NCBI RefSeq assembly: GCF_003054055.1 | Contig: NZ_QBKI01000002.1 | Location: forward strand, 620,001-684,000 | Length of the DNA: 64,000 bases | DNA from: Pontibacter mucosus | GTDB taxonomy: Bacteria; Bacteroidota; Bacteroidia; Cytophagales; Hymenobacteraceae | Direction: 5' to 3' | Part shown: positions 25,185 through 32,395 of the stretch, in pieces | Position numbering within the stretch: the first letter of the stretch is position 1 | Layout of the letters: each line of letters opens with the position of its first letter | Made by a program: the position numbers and the translations under genes | The notes under the pieces: model-generated | Told to the model about the DNA's origin: nothing | What the model saw: only the letters and a program-made list of their open reading frames with translations | The model's database searches: none

Positions 25185-25265
25185 GTTTATTCAACAGAGT
25201 TCTATTTGTTGTACATTAACTATATGTCTACGGTTTATTAATTTTCTCAAGCTTTTAATTCCCCC

Positions 25266-27716
25266 TTGCCCTTCAACCCATTTACCATAGACTTACCCGT
25301 TCGGGAAATTATACCTGCCGTTAGGGAGCACCTGGCGGCGCAGCACACGCTGATTGTAAACGCCCCTCCCGGAGCCGGTAAAAGCACCTTGCTGCCGCTG
25401 GCTTTGCTGGACGAGGCCTGGCTCGAGGGCCAGAAGATTGTGATGTTGGAGCCCCGGCGCCTTGCGGCCAAAACCATTGCCGAGCGCCTGGCGCAGCTGC
25501 TGGGCGAGGAGGTAGGCCAGACCGTCGGCTACCGCATCCGTTTCGAGAACCGCACCTCCGCCGCCACCCGCATCGAGGTCGTAACAGAAGGCATCCTCAC
25601 CCGCATGATCCACAGCGACCGCTCGCTGACGGGCATCGGCATCGTAATCTTCGACGAGTTTCATGAGCGCAGCATCCATGCCGATGTGGCCATGGCCCTG
25701 AGCCGGGAGGCGCAGCAGGCGCTTCGCCCGGACCTGCGCATCATGGTGATGTCGGCCACCCTGGACATGCCCCAGCTCACGAGCCTGCTCAAGGCCCCGG
25801 TGGCGCAAAGCATGGGGCGGCAATACCCCATCAACACCATTTATACCGGCGACGCCGACGACCGCATGCTGCCCGAAATGACAGCCAAAGTGGTGCAGCA
25901 GGCAGCGCAGGAGCAGGAAGGCGATATCCTCGTGTTCCTGCCCGGCGAAAACGACATCCGGAAAGTAGAAATTATACTTCGCAAGCAGCTGCGCGGCGTG
26001 CAGATACACCCGCTGTTCGGTATGCTGCCCTTCGGCAAACAGTACGCCGCCATTATGCCCGACCGCCAGGGCAGGCGCAAAGTGGTGCTCGCTACAAGTA
26101 TAGCCGAGACCAGCTTAACCATAGAAGGCATTTCGGTGGTGGTGGATACGGGCTTCGGCAAAACTTCCCGCTTCGATCCGAAGTCCGGTTTGTCGCGCCT
26201 CGAAACGGTGCGCATCTCCAAAGACGCCGCCGACCAGCGTGCCGGTCGCGCCGGACGCCTGGGCCCCGGCACCGCCTACCGCATGTGGAGCAAAACCACG
26301 CAGGAGCGCATGGCCCCGCACCGCACCCCCGAAATCATGGAAGCCGACCTGTCCCCGCTGGTGCTGGACATGGCGCAGTGGGGCATAACAGATATACGCG
26401 GCCTTACCTGGCTGAACCCGCCGCCGCGCGCTGCCCTGGCCTATGCCACCGACATGCTGCACCAGCTGCAGGCGCTGGAGCATGGCCGTATCACCGAGCA
26501 CGGGCAGAACATGCACCGGCTGCCCTGCCACCCGCGCATCGCGCACATGCTGCTCAAAGCCGAGGAAACCGGCCAGGTGCCGCTGGCCTCCGATATTGCC
26601 GCCGTTCTGGAAGAGCGCGACCCGCTGGACCGCAACGCCGGCATCGACATTAACTTAAGAGTGGAAGCCCTGCGGAGGTATAGAAAAGAGCAGGGGCAAG
26701 GCAAGCGCTTTGCTAAAATCGAGAAGATAGCCCGCTCGTACCGCCAACTGTTTGAGGTAGAGCCTGATAACGGCCCTTTTGACGAGTATGAAACCGGTGT
26801 GCTGCTGGCGCATTGCTACCCCGAGCGCATCGCCTACGCCCGTCCCGGCAACAACGCGCAGTTCCAGCTGGCCAGCGGGCAGTATGCCTCCGCCGGTCAT
26901 AGAGATGATTTGGCGCACGAGCCCTGGCTGGCCATTGCGCACCTGCACGCGGGCACCGGCGACAACCCGGGCCGCATTTTCCTGGCCTCGCCGCTCAACC
27001 CCCGCGACCTGGCTCCGCTCGTAAAGCAGCAGGAAACGTATACGTGGGACGTGAACGACGGCGAGCTCACTGCCTCTTTGGACACGCGCATCGGAAGTAT
27101 AGTTTTGCAAAGCAAGCCGCTGCCACCACCCGACGAGAAGCACCGCGTACCCGCCATGTCCGAGGCCATCAAAGCAGAAGGCGAGCACCTGCTGGACTTC
27201 AACCACGACGTAACGCAATGGCAAAACCGCGTGATGAGCCTCCGCAAGTGGCGCCCCTCCGAGTTCTGGCCCGACGTGAGCACCAGCACGCTACTCATCA
27301 CCAACTGGGACTGGCTACAGCCATACTTGTTTGATATCGAGCACCCCGACGAGCTGATGGAACTGGAGCTGTTGCCGATACTGGAAAAGAAGTACCTGAA
27401 CGAGGAGCAGCGGGCGAGGCTGGAGGTACTGGCTCCTCAAAGTATAGAATTGCCGGATGGATCAAGTATAGAACTGACGTATAAACCCGATGGCGCACAG
27501 CCGACGCTGGAGATTCGCCTGCAGGACGTGCTGGCCTGGGAGGAAAGCCCGAAGGTAGACGAAGGCGAGATGACGGTAGAACTGGCCCTGCTCACCCCTG
27601 AGCTCAAGCCCATCACCACCGTGTCGGACCTGGCCAGTTTCTGGAAAGGAAACTACCGGGTGATCAAACGACAGCTGGAGGTGGTCTTTCCGGAGATAAA
27701 GTGGGAGAGAGATTAG
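25266..27716 (+). CDS. hrpB: ATP-dependent RNA helicase HrpB, copy 1
   Basis: An 816-aa DEAH-type (here DEFH) superfamily 2 helicase. Motifs in order: I APPGAGKST, Ia EPRRLAAK, Ib TEGILTRM, II DEFHERS, III SATLD, V LATSIAETSLTIEG, VI DQRAGRAGRLGPG; the C-terminal HrpB domain follows. The substrate RNA of HrpB is unknown in most bacteria. The start is uncertain: TTG 25266 fits the conserved N-terminus (PFTIDLPVREIIPAV) and no ATG is available. The gene returns to GC-rich composition directly after the AT-rich island. A second HrpB lies at 32396-34942 on the other strand. Motif V uses the codon pair AGT-ATA within AAGTATA. Confidence 0.92.
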   Translation: MPFNPFTIDLPVREIIPAVREHLAAQHTLIVNAPPGAGKSTLLPLALLDEAWLEGQKIVMLEPRRLAAKTIAERLAQLLGEEVGQTVGYRIRFENRTSAATRIEVVTEGILTRMIHSDRSLTGIGIVIFDEFHERSIHADVAMALSREAQQALRPDLRIMVMSATLDMPQLTSLLKAPVAQSMGRQYPINTIYTGDADDRMLPEMTAKVVQQAAQEQEGDILVFLPGENDIRKVEIILRKQLRGVQIHPLFGMLPFGKQYAAIMPDRQGRRKVVLATSIAETSLTIEGISVVVDTGFGKTSRFDPKSGLSRLETVRISKDAADQRAGRAGRLGPGTAYRMWSKTTQERMAPHRTPEIMEADLSPLVLDMAQWGITDIRGLTWLNPPPRAALAYATDMLHQLQALEHGRITEHGQNMHRLPCHPRIAHMLLKAEETGQVPLASDIAAVLEERDPLDRNAGIDINLRVEALRRYRKEQGQGKRFAKIEKIARSYRQLFEVEPDNGPFDEYETGVLLAHCYPERIAYARPGNNAQFQLASGQYASAGHRDDLAHEPWLAIAHLHAGTGDNPGRIFLASPLNPRDLAPLVKQQETYTWDVNDGELTASLDTRIGSIVLQSKPLPPPDEKHRVPAMSEAIKAEGEHLLDFNHDVTQWQNRVMSLRKWRPSEFWPDVSTSTLLITNWDWLQPYLFDIEHPDELMELELLPILEKKYLNEEQRARLEVLAPQSIELPDGSSIELTYKPDGAQPTLEIRLQDVLAWEESPKVDEGEMTVELALLTPELKPITTVSDLASFWKGNYRVIKRQLEVVFPEIKWERD

Positions 27717-28007
27717 GAAGTTAGAGAGTTTAGGAGTTTAAGAGTTGGGGAGTTGTAGAGGCGCAATACCTTGCGTCTTAAGAGTTAGAAAGTTGGGAAG
27801 TTAAAAAGTTCGAAAGTTGCTTTAGACCTCGCGGTGTCCGGAGGTCCCGGGAGGGTCTGGTGTTGGCTATAATTTTATACTTTCTGCCGCAAGTTTAGCG
27901 GCAGCGTAAATGTGGCTAGCTATGGCAGCAGTTTTCAACTGCTTTGCTTTGAAAAAGCAAGGGCTGCAAAAGCTTTGGCTATACTTTATACTTTGTCTTC
28001 GCGGGAT

Positions 28008-28102
28008 AACCCCACCCCGGCCCTCCCCTAAAAACAGGGGAGGGGGCAGTTTTGCAGTCCCGGGTCCAACCACCCCTAACCCCTCCTTAGCCAAGGAGGG
28101 GA
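28008..28102. repeat. C-family composite repeat
   Basis: Hairpin CCCTCCCC...GGGGAGGG joined to CCAACCACCCCTAACCCCTC and CTTAGCCAAGGAGGGG. Same composite at 42708-42799 and 57955-58039. An inverted C unit at 28476-28528 faces it, giving a 476-bp span between core arms. Confidence 0.8.
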
Positions 28103-28269
28103 ATTTTTGTAGTTACCGCTTCTAAAGTATAAGCTTCGAAGCTGTGGGTATCTCGCGGACAGGTCGCGACCTGTCCCTACAAAGCATGACCCCACCCCTA
28201 AGAGCTGCGCTCGCTAGCTCAATACTCCCGTTTTGGCTAATCCAGATGAGGTGAATTATTTGCAATCGA

Positions 28270-28415
28270 TTACACCCCTATGGTCCCCTCAAGGGGACAG
28301 TCTTAATTTTACAGTTTTACAGGCATTTGTAATATAGTCTAGGGTAGCACTTAAAAGAAAGAATAGAAGAAGTGGTAATCAGAACTGTCCCCTTGAGGGG
28401 ACCATAGGGGTGTTT
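28270..28415. mobile_element. 146-bp MITE-like repeat, copy 1
   Basis: Terminal inverted B-family arms of about 30 bp (TTACACCCCTATGGTCCCCT ... ) enclose an ~85-bp core beginning near ACAGTTTTACAGG. The copy at 43033-43178 has the same length with 16 differences by eye (about 89% identity). Arm differences are compensated, so each copy keeps complementary ends. Confidence 0.8.
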
Positions 28416-28475
28416 ATGCTCATGCTGATAAGCACAGAAGCCATGAAACTTATACTTTAGCCAAAGCAGTAGCAG

Positions 28476-28528
28476 GCTCCCCGCCTTAGACAAGGAGGGG
28501 CTAGGGGTGGTTGGACCAGGGACTGCAG
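28476..28528. repeat. C-family repeat, inverted copy
   Basis: CTCCCCGCCTTAGACAAGGA core followed by GGGGTGGTTGGACCAGGGAC. It matches the right arm of the DUF559 element. Confidence 0.8.
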
Positions 28529-28570
28529 AATCCTGCTCATCCGTCAATCCTGCAAATCCTGATTCAGACA

Positions 28571-28599
28571 AAGGCACGAGTTGCAAACTCGCGCCAGCA
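28571..28599. repeat. REP-like palindrome
   Basis: GGCACGAGTTGCAAACTCGC followed by GCCAGC, with the RAYT-linked stem. Confidence 0.65.
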
Positions 28600-28638
28600 A
28601 GTGGTTAGGGGTGGTTGGACCCGGTGCTGTTAAACAAA

Positions 28639-28673
28639 AAGCCCTCACAGCGTCTGAAAATGCTGTGAGGGCT
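28639..28673 (-). terminator. Terminator of the Sm_multidrug_ex gene
   Basis: Stem AAGCCCTCACAGC / GCTGTGAGGGCTT, 13 bp perfect, with a T-run on the minus strand (TTTTTG after the stem). Confidence 0.85.
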
Positions 28674-28694
28674 TATACTTAAAATCTTATCGAA

Positions 28695-29159
28695 TTACAG
28701 CTTCTCCCAACCTGCCAGGCCCAGGTACGTGCTGGCGCCTACAATGATGGAAGACATCACCACGCCGATTGTAATAGCGGCAAATGCTCTTCTGCGCTCG
28801 ATTTTAAAAATCTCGGCAGCAATAGCGCCCATATAAGCCCCGGTTCCAGGCAGTGGAATCATCACGAACACCATCAGGCCCCAGAAACCATACTTGTTGA
28901 CGTTGTCGCCAGCGAGTTTCTTAGCCCGCTTGCAGAAGAAAATTACCCCTCTTTTATAAGCCCGGAATGGCCAGAACTTCTTGCTGAAGGTATCAATGGA
29001 CCACACGAAAAGAGGATATATCAGAACATTACCCACTACGCCCACCAACAGGGCCCATCCCAGGGCAACGTCGTTGAGAATAGCGTAAGGTATTCCGGCT
29101 CGCGCTTCTCCAAACGGAGAAATGCTGAGTAAAAATGTAAGAACGAGTATCTGTAACAT
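28695..29159 (-). CDS. Small multi-drug export protein family (PF06695-type) membrane protein
   Basis: A 154-aa integral membrane protein: MLQILVLTFLLSISPFGEARAGIPYAI, a second helix GWALLVGVVGNVLIYPLFVW, then NKYGFWGLMVFVMIPLPGTGAYMGAIAAEIFKIERRRAFAAITIGVVMSS and a terminal helix. The 'P.GE.R.GIPYAI' start and 'F..IPLPGTGA..G...A' motif define the Sm_multidrug_ex family (SNARE-associated/DedA-like superfamily). Despite its name, drug export is not established. It has its own terminator; no operon partner. Confidence 0.85.
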   Translation of the reverse strand: MLQILVLTFLLSISPFGEARAGIPYAILNDVALGWALLVGVVGNVLIYPLFVWSIDTFSKKFWPFRAYKRGVIFFCKRAKKLAGDNVNKYGFWGLMVFVMIPLPGTGAYMGAIAAEIFKIERRRAFAAITIGVVMSSIIVGASTYLGLAGWEKL

Positions 29160-29757
29160 AAACTATTTCAAAAATACATCCTGCTCATGCCTGTTCTGTC
29201 TAACGTCCCTGCAGGATTAGCCCGTATACCGCCTCCGGCAATTTCTGCGTCCGGCTCTCGGGCCATGCAGAGGGGTAACAGGTCATAAACGATAAAAATT
29301 CAATCATCGTACCTTGCCCAGCCCTTCCGCAACACCAAACTTATTGCGATATAAATCTAAGTTTTTAACTAAACCAAGTTGCAGCATGTCTGCCACAGCT
29401 GCTGGAAAGCTAAGTGCTTCACTACCAATAGCTCCTGATAGTATTGGTCTGACTAGCAGAACGCAGGTTACTGTAGCTCCGCTCGCTGGCAGGTATAAGG
29501 TATAACCTACTGTAGCATACGTGGCTACCGATAAATGTAATTGGATTTTAGCTGGATTTTACGATAGCGAAGCTAGCGTTCTGCGCTATAACATCCATTC
29601 CGGCAGCAAAGATATCAGGTGGGGCGAAAATCCAAACAGAAATTCCATATGATGTGCAAAATTTAATGCTGGGGTAGCATTGCTCTGCTTTAAGCAGTTA
29701 TCGTCTCCTGCTGCAAACTACGGATCTGGTATTTGCACCGCTGCACGTTGCGCAAAA
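29160..29757. other. Spacer, no gene seen
   Basis: Nearly 600 bp without a convincing gene. A 63-codon frame at 29314-29505 has no signal, RBS or family-like sequence and is rejected. Unlike other spacers it contains few heptamers and none of the repeat families; it could be eroded coding DNA. Confidence 0.4.
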
Positions 29758-29796
29758 AAAGTATAGCGCGAGCCGATGCGGCCCGCGCTATACTTT
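29758..29796 (-). terminator. Hairpin after the AGCS symporter gene, made of AAGTATA arms
   Basis: AAAGTATAGCGCG (29758-29770) pairs perfectly with CGCGCTATACTTT (29784-29796). The window-wide heptamer forms the base of the stem on both sides. Confidence 0.75.
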
Positions 29797-29831
29797 CAGT
29801 TTATACTTTGGCAGAGTTTATACTTTCCCGG

Positions 29832-31286
29832 CTACGCTTTTTGCAGTTCCTTCTCCTCCTGTGTTTGCTTATCCCAGTACTCGGCATTCGCTATGCCTAA
29901 CCTGCTGGCATGAAACACGGGGTCCAGGCCGGCCTTACGCTGCTCCTGGTAGTCTTTGAGGGCGCGCATGGCAGGTTTGCGCAGCAGCAGGATGGCAATC
30001 ACGTTCAACCAGGCCATGACACCCACGCCAATGTCACCCAGCATCCAGGCCGACTCAGCCGTTTTAACGGAGCCATAGAAGGTTGAAACAAGTATAACGA
30101 TGCGTAGCACCCAGATGCCCCATTTGTTGCCGTTCCGGTTGAGGTAGCTCAGGTTGGTCTCGGCGATGTAATAGTAGGCCATGATGGTGGTGAAGGCGAA
30201 GAAGAAGAGCGAGATGGCGACAAAGCCTGTTCCGAATGCTGGAAAATGGGTGTTTACCGCCGCCTGCGTATACTCGGGCCCAAACGGTACGCCCGGCAAA
30301 TTCTCGACAATAAAGCCTCCCTCAGGGCTGGCCACGTTATACTGACCAGTGAAGAGAATCATAAAGGCTGTGGCCGTGCAAACGAAGAGCGTGTCCACGT
30401 AAACCGAGAAAGCCTGCACCAGCCCCTGTTTGGCGGGGTGGCTTACCGCTGCAGCGGCGGCGGCGTGTGGGGCTGTGCCCTGACCGGCCTCGTTAGAGTA
30501 GATGCCGCGCTTCACACCCCAGGACACAGCCATGCCGAAGATGCCGGCGAAAGCGGGTTCCAGGTCGAAGGCGGAACGGATGATGAGCCCTAAGATGGCT
30601 GGCACTTCCGAAATGTTCATCAGGATGATCACCACAGACATCAGGATGTAGACACCTGCCATGAACGGCACCACCACCTGGGCCACCTTGCCGATACGCT
30701 TTACACCACCGATGATGATGAGTGCCAGCAGCAGGGTGACAAGTCCGCCCGTGTAGGCGGCAGGAATCTGAAAGGCATTGCTCACGCCCGAGGCGATGCT
30801 GTTGCTCTGCACGCCAGGCAGCAGGAAGGCCATACTTATGATGGTGGCGATGGCGAAGACTACAGCATACCACTTCATGCCCAGGCCTTTCTCGATATAA
30901 TAGGCCGGGCCGCCTCTGTACTGCCCGTCCTTCACCTGTTTGTATATCTGGCCCAGGGTGGCCTCTATAAAGGCAGAAGCGCTGCCCAGGAAGGCAATGG
31001 CCCACATCCAGAACACAGCGCCCGGGCCGCCCATGGCAATGGCTGTGGCCACCCCGGCAATGTTACCTGTGCCCACACGCCCGGCAATGGCCACCGTAAA
31101 CGCCTGAAACGAGCTGATCCCTTTGGGTGTAGAGCCGCCCTTGAAGAGCAGGTGCAGCATTTCGCGCAGGTAGCGCACCTGCAAAAACCTGGTAACAAAC
31201 GAGAAATAAACCCCTGCGCCGAGGCAAAGTATGATTAAGGCGTTACTCCAGACTATGTCGTTAATAAAACTGATGACGTTTTGCAT
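29832..31286 (-). CDS. Alanine/glycine:cation symporter (AGCS) family protein
   Basis: A 484-aa sodium- or proton-coupled amino-acid transporter. Recognisable AGCS segments: ISSFQAFTVAIAGRVGTGNIAGVATAIAMGGPGAVFWMW, then AFIEATLGQIYK, YRGGPAYYIEKGLG, and WGVKRGIYSNEAGQGTAPHAAAAA, followed by QAFSVYVDTLFVCTATAFMIL. About ten to eleven TM helices; length is normal. Substrate (alanine, glycine or other) cannot be deduced. Monocistronic with its own terminator; a heptamer is close to the stop codon. Confidence 0.93.
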   Translation of the reverse strand: MQNVISFINDIVWSNALIILCLGAGVYFSFVTRFLQVRYLREMLHLLFKGGSTPKGISSFQAFTVAIAGRVGTGNIAGVATAIAMGGPGAVFWMWAIAFLGSASAFIEATLGQIYKQVKDGQYRGGPAYYIEKGLGMKWYAVVFAIATIISMAFLLPGVQSNSIASGVSNAFQIPAAYTGGLVTLLLALIIIGGVKRIGKVAQVVVPFMAGVYILMSVVIILMNISEVPAILGLIIRSAFDLEPAFAGIFGMAVSWGVKRGIYSNEAGQGTAPHAAAAAAVSHPAKQGLVQAFSVYVDTLFVCTATAFMILFTGQYNVASPEGGFIVENLPGVPFGPEYTQAAVNTHFPAFGTGFVAISLFFFAFTTIMAYYYIAETNLSYLNRNGNKWGIWVLRIVILVSTFYGSVKTAESAWMLGDIGVGVMAWLNVIAILLLRKPAMRALKDYQEQRKAGLDPVFHASRLGIANAEYWDKQTQEEKELQKA

Positions 31287-31497
31287 GGTGTGTTTAAGCG
31301 GGGATTAAGGAAATTAAATTTAGTCTCACAAGTATAAGTATGGCGCCTCCGGTTCTTAAACCAGGGGTTTGACCGCTTAAAATAAAGCATTTTAGCCGGA
31401 AGTTTACATGTTATGCCAGAAGAAACTAAAGGAAAGTGAGTGCTAACCTTCCCGTTTATATTAGATGGTTTCAATTTTTATGTGATACCCTTGCCCC

Positions 31498-32229
31498 TTA
31501 CTCGGAAGAAAGCGTATCCAGAAACAGTAGCAATGCTTCCAGATCTTCCTGCCGGTCAAAATCGACATTATGCTGTGTGAAATAGTTGGTGAGCTCAGTT
31601 TTATACTTTGGGAATAACTTTAAGGTATTTCGCTTACTAGCAGCTACAAAAGTGTTATTCTTATCGCCCAGGTGGAAGGTGGATTTGGCTGAATAGGTGA
31701 GCTTTGTATTGGAGCTGAGGTCGTAAACCCCGTCTTTGTCAAAATATTCCCGGGCACTGGTGGCGGGCAGCGAGGTGGGTTCTGAGCCTAGCGCGCCCTT
31801 GCTCCGCATATTAGTTATCTCATATTTTTCGTGTACGTATAAATTCGCGTTTTTTCCTCTACGCACTACTTTCAGTAGTTTCTTCCCTGCCTGGTCGTAT
31901 ACAAAGTTCTCTTCCCCGATTTCTATGAGCGAGATGGTGAACAAGTTGTCCAGCGCCAGCGTGTCGCTTTGTGAGTTGATGAACTCCATCTCGCCGCTTA
32001 AGACATTGTAGTTGAGCTTGCTCTGGGTATAAGTGCCGTTGTTGAATAGCACTTTGGAGTCTATAAAGCTGGGGTAGCGGTATGCCTTCTTACGGATGGA
32101 AGCGTTGACCTTGCCGTTGGTCGGGGTAGCCTCGATTCGTTGGGGAACCTGCGCCAGCACCTCCTGTGCCTGCAGGAACGTAAGCAAAAGAGAAAGTGGT
32201 GCGCTGAGGGAAATAGCTAGCCTGCCCAT
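31498..32229 (-). CDS. Exported protein, unknown function
   Basis: A 243-aa protein with a signal peptide (MGRLAISLSAPLSLLLTFLQAQEVLAQ, cleavage probably after VLAQ). The mature part has beta-strand-like segments (KVLFNNGTYTQSKLNYNVLSGEMEFINSQSDTLALDNLFTISLIEIGEENFVYD) and a Leu-rich acidic C-terminus (EDLEALLLFLDTLSSE). No family recognised; strand pattern and 'G.Y....LNYN..SGEMEF' resemble exported beta proteins of Bacteroidota. It is preceded by an AT-rich promoter region (32240-32310). Confidence 0.6.
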   Translation of the reverse strand: MGRLAISLSAPLSLLLTFLQAQEVLAQVPQRIEATPTNGKVNASIRKKAYRYPSFIDSKVLFNNGTYTQSKLNYNVLSGEMEFINSQSDTLALDNLFTISLIEIGEENFVYDQAGKKLLKVVRRGKNANLYVHEKYEITNMRSKGALGSEPTSLPATSAREYFDKDGVYDLSSNTKLTYSAKSTFHLGDKNNTFVAASKRNTLKLFPKYKTELTNYFTQHNVDFDRQEDLEALLLFLDTLSSE

Positions 32230-32395
32230 ATTCTGAAGTATAAAAGTATATCAAAACCAAATATAAACTAATTTTAGTTATATAAAAGTAGTGTATGCAT
32301 TTTTTATACTTCAGACGATGGGCAGCAGGTGCAAGTGCCCGTGCAGGCCCCATAATCGGGCGGCATGACTTTTAAAGTATAACTAAGTATAATAT

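Larger units (their letters stand above)
27717..28638. repeat. Gene-free repeat island
   Basis: No gene. It holds 'gagttagg' low-complexity DNA (27717-27820), a C composite (28008-28102), the D palindrome (28157-28176), a G-type fragment (28190-28250), a 146-bp MITE-like unit (28270-28415), an inverted C repeat (28476-28528) and a REP-like unit (28571-28599). Frames such as 27867-28094 encode the repeat itself, not a protein. Confidence 0.8.

Noticed and set aside
27867-28094. 75-aa ORF with the string VVGPGTAKLPP
   Set aside because: Translation of the C-family repeat; the same string appears at 42683-42877, in both cases without start context.
27950-28620. CRISPR array
   Set aside because: Repeats are palindromic, of several kinds and irregularly spaced; no unique spacers and no cas genes.
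29314-29505. 63-aa ORF in a spacer
   Set aside because: No signal, motif or start context; composition not gene-like.
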